20,807 nt of DNA from SZAS-79 sp031376265 (GTDB lineage Bacteria; Pseudomonadota; Gammaproteobacteria; Burkholderiales; SG8-39): positions 1 through 20,807 of the forward strand of contig JANMDK010000391.1 in the NCBI GenBank assembly GCA_031376265.1, given 5' to 3'. Below the pieces are notes generated by a model, which was not told the DNA's origin, did no database searches, and worked only from the letters and a program-made list of their open reading frames with translations. The translations under genes were made by a program, and so were the position numbers. Position 1 is the first letter of the stretch, and each line of letters starts with the position of its first letter. Below, one piece after another: positions 13,719 through 20,807 of the stretch.

Positions 13719-14627
13719 TTACATTTCGGAGACGGCTGCCAGCATGCTGTCGGCATCGAGCGCGGCCATGCGGCGCAGGAAACCCTGCGATCCATAGCGA
13801 TCGAAGTGATGTGCACGTGCAAACAGGTGGCGGAATTTGCGTATGCCGATGCCTTGCTCGACAATATACAGCGCCAGCTCCGCACCGAAACTGCCGCGAC
13901 GAACGTGCTCCTCGGCCACGCAAAGTCCCGGGGCCTTGGCGATTTGGGCGAGTAACGCCCCCGGTAACGGATTCTGATCGATAGGCAGCTCGGCGACGGC
14001 CCACAGGTTCGGGCGACGATCCGGCGAGAGTTGTTCGAATGGCTCGATATAGGTGCCGGCCAGCGGACCGACGGCAATGACCACCGGACCGCGCCCTTGG
14101 CTGAGCTGGCGCCAGGGCGCGTAGTCCGGAACGGCAAAGCCCTTTGGTTTCTCACCTCGGCCGAGGCGGAGATAGGATGCTCGCTTGGTCTCGCCTGCGC
14201 GCCCGACCACAGCGGCAAGGTCTTCGTCGAACACTGGCACGTACACCGACATGTTCGGAAGGCACAGCAGCACGCCGTAGTCTTCAATAGCATGATGCGT
14301 CGGCCCCATCACACCGTAACCGTAGCCTCCGCCATTGCCAACCAGCTTCACGGGCAATGCATGAAACGCAATGTCGTTTCTGACTTGCTCGAAAGGTCTC
14401 GCATAACAAAACGGCGCAATGCTGTAGGCCCAGACCTCGAACCCCTCCCGTGCAAGAGCCGCCGACACCGAAATCATGTTTTGTTCGGCCACACCCGCAT
14501 TGATGAAACGTTCTCCCATGGCCCTCTTAAGTGGCTCGAGCGCCATGAATCCGAGGTCACCTGTCAGGAAAAGCATGGAGGGGTTCGTCGAGCGCGCGAC
14601 CAGCGCGTCACAGAATTGTTGCCTCAT
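13719..14627 (-). CDS. Transketolase C-terminal half (pyrimidine-binding and C-terminal domains)
   Basis: The 302-aa protein starts at ATG 14627, where ATGA overlaps the stop of the N-terminal-half gene, a classic coupled start. The frame is open 21 codons upstream (14690) but only across the preceding gene. Residues 1-160 are the pyrimidine-binding domain: FLTGDLGF, then FINAGVAEQNM with the catalytic Glu (E48) that activates the thiamine ring, then SIAPFCYARPFEQVRNDIAF. A transketolase C-terminal domain follows. Together with its partner it would form an alpha2beta2 thiamine-diphosphate enzyme moving a two-carbon ketol unit between sugar phosphates. Its place in a glycan operon suggests it makes a precursor for an unusual sugar rather than serving the central pentose pathway; that is inference. 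Confidence 0.88.
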   Translation of the reverse strand: MRQQFCDALVARSTNPSMLFLTGDLGFMALEPLKRAMGERFINAGVAEQNMISVSAALAREGFEVWAYSIAPFCYARPFEQVRNDIAFHALPVKLVGNGGGYGYGVMGPTHHAIEDYGVLLCLPNMSVYVPVFDEDLAAVVGRAGETKRASYLRLGRGEKPKGFAVPDYAPWRQLSQGRGPVVIAVGPLAGTYIEPFEQLSPDRRPNLWAVAELPIDQNPLPGALLAQIAKAPGLCVAEEHVRRGSFGAELALYIVEQGIGIRKFRHLFARAHHFDRYGSQGFLRRMAALDADSMLAAVSEM

Positions 14628-15418
14628 CGTGCCTCTAATTCCGCCATTGCCGCGCGGAACTGTTCCTCCTTCAGCGGAAGGTAATGCCATTCCATCCGGT
14701 TTTCCATGAAACTGACTCCGCGCCCTTTAACGGTTCGCATCACGACGATGCGCAGGCGGCCTCCGCGACCTTCAAGCGAACTTCGGATGGCGCCGGCATC
14801 GTGTCCGTCAATGACGTCCACATCGACCTCGAACCCGCGCAGTTTTTCCCACAAAGGCGACATCGACGCAATTTCGGCAGTCGAGCCGAATCCTTGCAGA
14901 TTGTTGTGGTCCACCATCACGGTAAGGTTCTCGAGCCGATGATGGCAGGCAAAGATCAGCGCCTCCCAGGTAGACCCTTCCTGCCACTCCCCGTCCGACG
15001 TGAGGCATATCACGCGGGCTTCGCTTCGCTTGAATTTCAGCGCCAGTGCCGTGCCCGCAGCGAGTGAAAGGCCGTGACCGAGGCTGCCGGTGGCGAACTG
15101 AATATCGTCTATGCCGCGAGGGGGAGGATGACCGGCGAGCAAGGTATCGTCTTTGTGGAACAGCTTCAGATCCTCGTCTTTAAGGCGTCCGACGCTCCAC
15201 AGGGTCGTGTAGAGCGCGCCTGCCGAGTGGCCCTTCGACAGGATGAACTTGTCCCCCTCGCGCAAGTGCTCGTGGAACACGACCATCAGGGCATCGAGTG
15301 CGGACAGGTTTCCACCGATGTGCCCAACGCCGCTCTCAAAATGCATCTTCAGCAGCCGCTTGCGGGCCGCCACGAAATCCTGCGCGGTGAGTTGGCCATC
15401 CTTGTTCATGATCGGCAT
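14624..15418 (-). CDS. Transketolase N-terminal half (thiamine diphosphate-binding domain)
   Basis: The 264-aa protein has GHIGGNLS (32-39), FILSKGHSAGALY (58-70), AGHPPP with a conserved His (97), FATGSLGHGLS (108-118), and the thiamine-diphosphate/metal motif SDGEWQEGS ending in DHNN (141-173). The first residue of the usual GDG motif is Ser here; the metal-binding Asp142 and Asn remain, so activity is plausible. KGRGVSFMEN and WHYLP close the domain as in transketolases. Length fits the N-terminal subunit of split transketolases. The start is ATG 15418; ATG 15409 is equally possible, and neither has a clear ribosome site. Downstream it overlaps its partner gene by four bases. Confidence 0.88.
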   Translation of the reverse strand: MPIMNKDGQLTAQDFVAARKRLLKMHFESGVGHIGGNLSALDALMVVFHEHLREGDKFILSKGHSAGALYTTLWSVGRLKDEDLKLFHKDDTLLAGHPPPRGIDDIQFATGSLGHGLSLAAGTALALKFKRSEARVICLTSDGEWQEGSTWEALIFACHHRLENLTVMVDHNNLQGFGSTAEIASMSPLWEKLRGFEVDVDVIDGHDAGAIRSSLEGRGGRLRIVVMRTVKGRGVSFMENRMEWHYLPLKEEQFRAAMAELEAR

Positions 15419-15480
15419 GTCAACCAGTGCAGCAAGTATGCCGGATTACCCGGGCTCTGAATGTGTCCGCCCATGGCGCA

Positions 15481-17508
15481 CTAGCGCGGCTCGAAGCGGA
15501 TTGCGTGGTATGTCCCGAAATCCAGACCCTGAGTCGGGCGGTATATGCGATCAATATCCTGAATCAGGCCGCCGGAGTCGACCAGGCGAACGACGTCCGG
15601 CGCAAGCTCTCCGGGTTTTGAGGATTGCTTGGGCACCACGATCCAGCCGGAACGCCGAAGTGTGCGCGCTGTGTTTGCGAGAAATTCCTGTCGCAGGACG
15701 GGCGGAACATAAGAATAGTTCGCCGGTCCATGAATCGCGCTCCAGGCCGCGCCATCGGAAGTCACGGTCAGGTTGTACCCGCCATCCAGCACCGTGGCCG
15801 GTTCGCCGAACTTGCTGCGTATGAATGCGACCGCGCGCTCTGCGTCCGGATTCTGCTTGAACAACTGTATGCGTTTCGACGGCTCGAATTCGAGTGCCAA
15901 ACCGGCTCGTGCCGATTGCAGCCATACCTCCCAGCCGAAGACGCTGGCCCAGCCCAACAGGGAAGCGGCCAGAACGACAGCCATGTGGCGCAACGCCTTG
16001 GGCACGCCCGAGTCGACGACGACCAGCAAGACGAGCAGTTGATAGGGCAGCAGATTGAGCAGATTGTTGTCGACGCTGCGGCCGAGAAAGTAGGAAAAGG
16101 TCCCGTAGTCAAGGAGCAACACCAGGAAGGCGCGGCGAAACCGGCTGCTGTCCCCGGACTGCCGGTAAATCTGGAAAAGCGCCGCCACCCCCAGGGCGAG
16201 CACTGACCCAAAGAACCATATGGCACCGCCTTGATTGATCGGAGCAGCCCCGGGGGGATACAGAAAATAGGCGAGCAAACCGATTCGTGTCGGACTCGTT
16301 TCGTACGCCAGCCAATACGCCGCAAGGAAAAATCCGACAAGTGCAGCCAGACACAGAAAGAGTGCCGCTGCAGCGCGTACCAGGTACGAGACGAGTTCGC
16401 CTTTGTCAGCACGACCGCACCGCCTCCACAGGTAGTAGGGCCACCATACGAACGTCACGCAAAAAGCGGACTCTGGTGACCATAGCGTCCCCAATGCCCA
16501 GGCAAGGTGTCCCCATCGAGTCGGCTGCTCGTGGGCGACGCTCGTTTCAAAGCCAGTGTCCTTCCAGAAAAGAAGGGCGACCAATGCCACTACCGGCAGG
16601 AAACGCAGCCCCCCCACAGACGGCATTGCGATCGGTGATCCGATATCGGCGGGATAAGACGTCCAGAGCATGCAGCAGAAAATACACAGCAACATCACGA
16701 TCGAGTGCGCCGCGGTCGTCTGTGCGGGACCCCTCAACTGATGGGCCAGGAATGCTATCAGGACGAAAAATGCGAGGCACGTGACCCCGGCAAGCCAATA
16801 CATCCCGCTCCAGCAGCTCTCGGAACATAGGGTGGCTATAAGCAGGGTGGGCCCCATTCCATATTGAGCCGGCAAGTCATGAAACAGTCGCGCACCGGCG
16901 CGCACCATTTCGCCGGGCCCTACGTACGCCCCCCAATGGTGCCAGGCCGCGTTGCCAATGGTCACTCCGTCCAGCCTGACGATCGGAAAAAGGCCTGTGC
17001 CGAAACTCAGCATCACCGCAATCAGAACAAAGAAGAGCGTAGGGAGTCGTGGAATCGCGGTGCGTGATTTTGCTTGCGGCGCGGACGGCCGCAGCGCCTG
17101 GCACACCGCAAGGCTCAACAGGAAAAAAACCAGCAGTTCGGTCCATCCCATTGCCAACGTACCGTCGTCGGCACGGCGCCACCACGGAAGCGTTGCAGCG
17201 ACCACCAGCGCGGCGCCGGCGCCAATCGCTTCATCGCGGTCGACGTGTCCCCGATGCAAGGCAAGGAGCAGGGCAAGGACGGCAAACGCTGAAACGAGAA
17301 TCGGGCTCGCCAATGAATGTGTCTGGTACAACGCGGCCATGGCAAGCCCGGCAATAATTGCCTCGGCCCACCGGTACTTGGGGGGGGGCACGATCGTGCT
17401 TCCCGGACCTGGCGCATGGAAACGGTACGCCCGAAAAAGCAAAGGGGCGAGGCCGAGTGCGATCCCCACCAGCGCGTACGCAATCAGAACGGGTAGTTTG
17501 TCGGACAT
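15481..17508 (-). CDS. Large polytopic membrane protein, possible GT-C-like transferase
   Basis: The 675-aa protein from ATG 17508 (a TTG at 17517, just after the yfhO-like stop, is possible) has a dozen or so predicted membrane helices from residue 7 on. A C-terminal soluble domain of roughly 120 residues follows, with FEPSKRIQLFKQNPDAERAV and RRSGWIVVPKQSS. After the fifth or sixth helix comes LDGVTIGNAAWHHWGAYVGP (179-198), then LFHDLPAQYGMGP (208-220). An acidic residue, His pair and dlp.QYG pattern like this is found in large membrane proteins of polysaccharide loci and may be a GT-C active site, but I cannot name a family. Codons 41-43 are three Pro encoded by an uninterrupted nine-C tract, a possible phase-variation switch. 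A 62-bp gap separates it from the transketolase genes. Confidence 0.75.
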   Translation of the reverse strand: MSDKLPVLIAYALVGIALGLAPLLFRAYRFHAPGPGSTIVPPPKYRWAEAIIAGLAMAALYQTHSLASPILVSAFAVLALLLALHRGHVDRDEAIGAGAALVVAATLPWWRRADDGTLAMGWTELLVFFLLSLAVCQALRPSAPQAKSRTAIPRLPTLFFVLIAVMLSFGTGLFPIVRLDGVTIGNAAWHHWGAYVGPGEMVRAGARLFHDLPAQYGMGPTLLIATLCSESCWSGMYWLAGVTCLAFFVLIAFLAHQLRGPAQTTAAHSIVMLLCIFCCMLWTSYPADIGSPIAMPSVGGLRFLPVVALVALLFWKDTGFETSVAHEQPTRWGHLAWALGTLWSPESAFCVTFVWWPYYLWRRCGRADKGELVSYLVRAAAALFLCLAALVGFFLAAYWLAYETSPTRIGLLAYFLYPPGAAPINQGGAIWFFGSVLALGVAALFQIYRQSGDSSRFRRAFLVLLLDYGTFSYFLGRSVDNNLLNLLPYQLLVLLVVVDSGVPKALRHMAVVLAASLLGWASVFGWEVWLQSARAGLALEFEPSKRIQLFKQNPDAERAVAFIRSKFGEPATVLDGGYNLTVTSDGAAWSAIHGPANYSYVPPVLRQEFLANTARTLRRSGWIVVPKQSSKPGELAPDVVRLVDSGGLIQDIDRIYRPTQGLDFGTYHAIRFEPR
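17380..17388. repeat. Nine-base G/C homopolymer inside a coding region
   Basis: The plus strand has nine consecutive G. On the coding (minus) strand it reads GTG, then nine C, then AAG, that is Val-Pro-Pro-Pro-Lys at codons 40-44 of the membrane protein at 15481-17508. A gain or loss of one base would shift the frame near the N-terminus. As given, the gene is in the ON frame. Confidence 0.85.
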
Positions 17509-17518
17509 CGATGACAAT

Positions 17519-19867
17519 TCATGATCCCGCGCCCGGCGCGGATGGGAGTGTGGGTGGCGGACGGCGCTCGATCATGCCGAGCGCCCAGATTCCGAGCAGG
17601 CCGAGAAGTCCGATGAACAGCCCGGGAATCAACCCGGGTAGCGAATAGCGGAGTTCGATTCGATGCTCTCCACGCGAGACGTCGGTGGCCAGCATGCCAA
17701 GGTTTGCCCTGAACACCGGCTGCTCCGCAGCGTCGACCGCGACGGACCAGCCTTTTGCGTAGGGGATCGAAAACACCAGCACGCCCGCAGCGTCGCTCGC
17801 GATCTTTCCCGTGATATGCCCGTGTGAAAACCGGTCGACAATCATGCCGCGGCGTTGCAGCTGTCGCGCGGGAGTGAAATAGTTGTCGGTCAGCCAGTCG
17901 GTGCTTTCCCGTGTGAATTGGCGCACATCGAAAATGCGCGGTGATTTGCCGCGAAGGTCATCGACAATAGCCGCGTTCGTCATCGCGATGTCCTTCGCCT
18001 CAACCGACAACATCGCGAATCGGTCGCGCCGAAGCTGCTGGTCATAGACCACGCCCAGGGGCAGCGCCAGATCGTTCTCGAAGATCGACATGCCCCCGAC
18101 CTCATGAATCCTGTGAAATCCAGGCCAATCCAGCGCAGTGCGCGTGATCATGTATTTCACGCCCACCAGCGAGTTCAATACATAGCGTCCGCCGAAGTTC
18201 GGCAACCAGTTGGTGAAATTCTTGACCGGGCTGCTGCGGGGGATCAGTCCCAGCTCGGAAAACAGGCCAACCACGCTGGCGCTCTGAAACCCGTAGGATT
18301 TGACGCCCATGTAGCCCTGAGCCAGGGCATCGCATAGGGCGACCGAGTTGAAGTTTTTCTCGACCCGGTAGAAACCCGCGTCGCGTGCTCGAAGGAACGC
18401 AAGTGCGGCAACGGTCCCGTCGTTGTAACCGGGGGTCTGGCGCGCTACGACCCTGCGATCCGCGTGGAACGACGGATAGTTGATGACGATCGCCTCGAGC
18501 GCGACGAATCCGAGTGCAATCGGAGCGAACCGGCGCCACCGGATGACGCGCCCGAGGGCAAGGCCCAGAAGGAGGGCGAGGCCGAGAAACGCCAGGATCT
18601 TCATGGCGTGCGGCACCGACACGAGCGGACGCATCTGGGATTCGAGCGTTACCAACCCGATTGCCAGGCAGGCCACCGTTCCACCAAACAGCCAACGGTG
18701 TATGCCGCGTTCGGCGGCGCTTTCGAGGGCCCTGGCAAACATTGCCAGCAGAAGAATGCTTATCCACAGGTTGTTGACGCGGAAGTAGTCCAAGCCAAAA
18801 CCGAACGCGATATAGCGAATTGCGGGAAGGGCGATGAAAAGGCCGATGGCGAGGCTGCCCGCAGCGAGGATCCTGCGGTCTGCACGCGATCCGAGCCACA
18901 GCTGCGGGATCGTCATGAGGGGGAGTACGCCCACAAAGAAAGCGGGGCTCTCGAGATAATTCATCCAGCCGGCGTGAAAATTACCCACGCCCAGAATGTT
19001 CTTGTGAAACAGGCCGGCAAACTCGTTGAGGACCGTAAATGGATCATTAATCGAAAACACTTCCCCCAGCAGGGCGCTGAACCCGGATTGCGCCCCGGTC
19101 ACGCGCGGGCTGTCGAGCAGCTGGAACACCAGCGGCACGACTACCGGGGCGGCGAGCAGCAGGCCGATCGCGCATTGCGGAAGGATCGAACGCAGCCAGA
19201 TCGCGCTCGTCGCAAGCGGCCGCTCCGAAGCGATGGTCGCGGCGGCAAATGCGTAGGCGATGAATACGCCGACCGAAAAAATAAATGCGCCGCTATAGGC
19301 CGCGATGGCGATTGCGAGCGGAATCAACCAGGTGTTGCGATGCGAGGCGTGGCGGGCAATCGCCCACAAGATCAATGCATAGACCACGAAATCGGTCGAG
19401 CTCGTATCCCACTGCCCGTCGGTCACTACATAGCCGCAGAACGAGTAGCCAAGCGCGACGACAACCGCAACTTCGCGGCGCACCCCGGTGGCCAGTAGAA
19501 AGCCGTAAAAAGCCGCGCCGCCCGCGAAAATCTTGGCTACATAGACCCAGATGCGCATGTCGAGCACGCGATCCGGGCCCGCCGCGATGCCAAGCAGATC
19601 GAACGGGTTGAGCGAGACGGGCAACACGCCTCCCAGGCCGACATTGAACGACCATGCGCTTGCCCAGTTCGCGGGTGTTGCCAAGTGAGCGAGCACCGGC
19701 ACGTGATAGGTAAAGGTGTCGCTGCCGATATCCTTGAAGGCGAAGAACTTGTCGCCAAAAATGAAATCGTGGAATAGCGCGAGCGAAATTGCGGCCTGGA
19801 GCACCGCCAGCAACGGCCAACCTGCGAATCTGCGGCTATTTGTAATGGGGGTAATGGGGCTTAGCAC
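17519..19867 (-). CDS. YfhO-family membrane protein (putative GT-C glycosyltransferase)
   Basis: The 782-aa protein has an N-terminal helix (about 16-33), an outer loop with FFAFKDIGSDTFTYHVP (acidic D46 and D50, GT-C style), about a dozen helices to residue 480, a large outer domain, and a typical YfhO ending: FSIPYAKGWSVAVD followed by an EHRIELRYSLPG segment and a last helix LIPGLFIGLLGLLGIWAL. In Bacillus, YfhO works with the GT2 enzyme CsbB and a GtrA-type flippase to add GlcNAc to lipoteichoic acid outside the membrane; the same three parts occur in this operon. The acceptor here is unknown (LPS, pilin or another surface protein or polymer). The start is GTG 19867, the first start after an in-frame TGA; no clear ribosome site precedes it. 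First gene of the operon. Confidence 0.85.
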   Translation of the reverse strand: MLSPITPITNSRRFAGWPLLAVLQAAISLALFHDFIFGDKFFAFKDIGSDTFTYHVPVLAHLATPANWASAWSFNVGLGGVLPVSLNPFDLLGIAAGPDRVLDMRIWVYVAKIFAGGAAFYGFLLATGVRREVAVVVALGYSFCGYVVTDGQWDTSSTDFVVYALILWAIARHASHRNTWLIPLAIAIAAYSGAFIFSVGVFIAYAFAAATIASERPLATSAIWLRSILPQCAIGLLLAAPVVVPLVFQLLDSPRVTGAQSGFSALLGEVFSINDPFTVLNEFAGLFHKNILGVGNFHAGWMNYLESPAFFVGVLPLMTIPQLWLGSRADRRILAAGSLAIGLFIALPAIRYIAFGFGLDYFRVNNLWISILLLAMFARALESAAERGIHRWLFGGTVACLAIGLVTLESQMRPLVSVPHAMKILAFLGLALLLGLALGRVIRWRRFAPIALGFVALEAIVINYPSFHADRRVVARQTPGYNDGTVAALAFLRARDAGFYRVEKNFNSVALCDALAQGYMGVKSYGFQSASVVGLFSELGLIPRSSPVKNFTNWLPNFGGRYVLNSLVGVKYMITRTALDWPGFHRIHEVGGMSIFENDLALPLGVVYDQQLRRDRFAMLSVEAKDIAMTNAAIVDDLRGKSPRIFDVRQFTRESTDWLTDNYFTPARQLQRRGMIVDRFSHGHITGKIASDAAGVLVFSIPYAKGWSVAVDAAEQPVFRANLGMLATDVSRGEHRIELRYSLPGLIPGLFIGLLGLLGIWALGMIERRPPPTLPSAPGAGS

Positions 19868-19943
19868 CGGCGCAGATGAAGGCAGGTCTCATTGGGCATT
19901 TTTCTCTTTGTTGCCGGGGCACGCGGCGCCCTCTACCGGCCTC
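19868..19943. promoter_or_regulatory. Divergent intergenic region between the glycan operon and the right-hand TPR gene
   Basis: These 76 bp must hold the promoter(s) of the leftward nine-gene operon and perhaps of the rightward TPR gene. I see no convincing -10/-35 pair on either strand. A small reading frame of 18 codons on the minus strand (ATG at 19892) overlaps the GTG start in another frame, but it has only a weak ribosome site, so I do not call it. Confidence 0.4.
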
Positions 19944-20807
19944 ATGATGCCGCAAAAAGATGCCGAAAAGTCCATTCCATCTGTTACCTTTGCGCGTGAA
20001 TCGGCGAAGCCGCACCAACCCAGCGCGCAATCCGTGAATCGCGATCAGTCGGAGTCCGCCCAACCGGCTGCCATTCAGGCCAGATTTCTGCAGGCTGTCT
20101 CGCAGCATCAGCGCGGGCAACTGGAGGAGGCTGACGCTTTGTATCAGGAAGTGCTTACGCTGGCACCTGATCACTTCGACGCCTTGCACCTGCGCGGGGT
20201 ATTGCTCCATCAGCAGCACAGAAACGACGTTGCGCTTGGACTGATACAGAGGGCGATCGAACTGAATCCCGGCGTGGCGGCCGCGCATTCGAACGTCGGA
20301 CTGGTTCTGCAGGCTCTGGGCAGACTTGAGGATGCGGTCGCAAGCTATGACCGCGCGCTGGCGCTCAAACCGGATTATGCCGAGGCGCTGTTCAATCGCG
20401 GCAACGCACTGTTGAACCTAAAACGGGCCACGCAGGCCCTGGATAGCTATGACCGTGCACTGGCGCTCAGGCCAGCGGACGCGGGGATGCTGAATGGCCG
20501 GGGCATTGCGCTGAGCAGCTTGGGCCGGAACGAGGAGGCGCTTGCCAGCCTGGACCGTGCACTGGCCGCCCGGCAGGCGTATCCCGAGGCGCTTCTCAAT
20601 CGTGGTGTGGCTTTGAGCAGGCTGCTGCGGCACGAAGAAGCCCTGGCCGCCTATGATCGCGCGCTGGCGCTGAGACCGGATTATGCCGAAGCGCTTTCCA
20701 ATCGAGGCAGTGCGCTGGCAGCGCTCAATCGGGACGAAGACGCCCTTGCGAGCTTCGACGCTGCGCTGGCGCTCAAGCCGGACTACATCGAAGCGCTCGC
20801 CAATCGC
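19944..20807 (+). CDS. TPR protein, N-terminal part (probable further TPR-GT41 paralogue), truncated by window edge
   Basis: 288 codons are visible with no stop. The start is ATG 19944 or the adjacent ATG 19947; a ribosome site is weak. Residues 1-43 are polar and look disordered. From about residue 44 the protein is a run of TPRs beginning QARFLQAVSQHQRGQLEEAD and PDHFDALHLRGVLLHQQ. This parallels the N-terminus of the protein at 316-2913 (ASHQAGRLEEA, PDHFDALQLSGVIEYQ), so the two genes are paralogues in opposite orientation at the two sides of the glycan operon. By that similarity a C-terminal GT41 domain is expected beyond the window, but this is not seen here. No signal peptide. Confidence 0.85.
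   Translation, partial: MMPQKDAEKSIPSVTFARESAKPHQPSAQSVNRDQSESAQPAAIQARFLQAVSQHQRGQLEEADALYQEVLTLAPDHFDALHLRGVLLHQQHRNDVALGLIQRAIELNPGVAAAHSNVGLVLQALGRLEDAVASYDRALALKPDYAEALFNRGNALLNLKRATQALDSYDRALALRPADAGMLNGRGIALSSLGRNEEALASLDRALAARQAYPEALLNRGVALSRLLRHEEALAAYDRALALRPDYAEALSNRGSALAALNRDEDALASFDAALALKPDYIEALANR
20073..20807 (+). repeat. Tandem 102-bp TPR-coding repeats
   Basis: Successive 34-codon units with near-repeated DNA such as the words for ALALKPDYAEAL and SYDRALALRP run to the window end. It is the same kind of array as at 1714-2832, in inverted orientation relative to it. Confidence 0.65.

Noticed and set aside
14628..14690. Longer start (14690) for the transketolase C-terminal half
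   Set aside because: The ATG at 14627 overlaps the upstream stop as ATGA and begins at the natural domain start; the extension lies entirely in the preceding gene.
18464..19498. 344-codon plus-strand reading frame, very charged
   Set aside because: Antisense to the YfhO-like membrane helices; hydrophobic codons read backwards give charged residues, so it is a shadow.
19836..19892. 18-codon minus-strand frame (ATG 19892) as a leader peptide for the operon
   Set aside because: Only a weak ribosome site, no attenuator-like hairpin or codon run; most likely chance.
20073..20807. Tandem array considered as CRISPR or non-coding satellite
   Set aside because: The period is exactly 34 codons in an open frame and encodes canonical TPR motifs; there are no spacers.

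Overview
The window looks like a chromosomal stretch of a GC-rich Gram-negative proteobacterium, most probably a betaproteobacterium. This rests on the type IV prepilin N-terminus at the left edge, long Ala/Arg/Leu-rich proteins and dense gene packing; no rRNA or other taxonomic marker is present, so the placement is inference. I see no tRNA, rRNA, IS element, CRISPR array or phage gene. The window reads as a surface-glycan and protein-glycosylation locus.

Left block (1-5624, minus strand). Reading in the direction of transcription there is a 95-aa unknown protein, two large TPR proteins ending in a GT41 (SPINDLY / O-GlcNAc-transferase-like) domain, and then the start of a type IV prepilin that runs off the left edge. 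A third TPR-GT41 protein (5717-7690) is on the plus strand. It diverges from the small gene across a 92-bp region with candidate promoters on both strands.

Central block (7712-19867, minus strand). Nine tightly packed genes, probably one operon, in transcription order: a YfhO-family membrane protein, a second large polytopic membrane protein, the N- and C-terminal halves of a split transketolase, a fused NAD-dependent epimerase/GT2 glycosyltransferase, two SAM-dependent methyltransferases (one with a Cys-rich N-terminus), a GtrA-family small membrane protein, and a third polytopic membrane protein. Start/stop overlaps (ATGA, TTGA) and short gaps support co-transcription.

Right edge (19944-20807, plus strand). 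The N-terminal TPR part of another large TPR protein, clearly related to the TPR part of the gene at 316-2913. Its C-terminal domain lies beyond the window.

How the parts may work together. The GT2 domain plus GtrA plus YfhO match the known three-component scheme (CsbB/GtrB-type transferase loads a sugar on undecaprenyl phosphate, GtrA-type flippase moves it, and a multi-pass GT-C-type enzyme transfers it outside the cytoplasmic membrane). The epimerase, split transketolase and methyltransferases would make or decorate an unusual sugar. The GT41 proteins would glycosylate proteins in the cytoplasm, and the adjacent pilin is an obvious but unproven substrate. The most interesting points are the epimerase-GT2 fusion, the split transketolase in a glycan operon, a GT41 paralogue with Arg where the conserved active-site Lys is expected, a GT41 protein that looks like two N-termini joined together, and a nine-C tract at codon 41 of a membrane protein that could allow phase variation.
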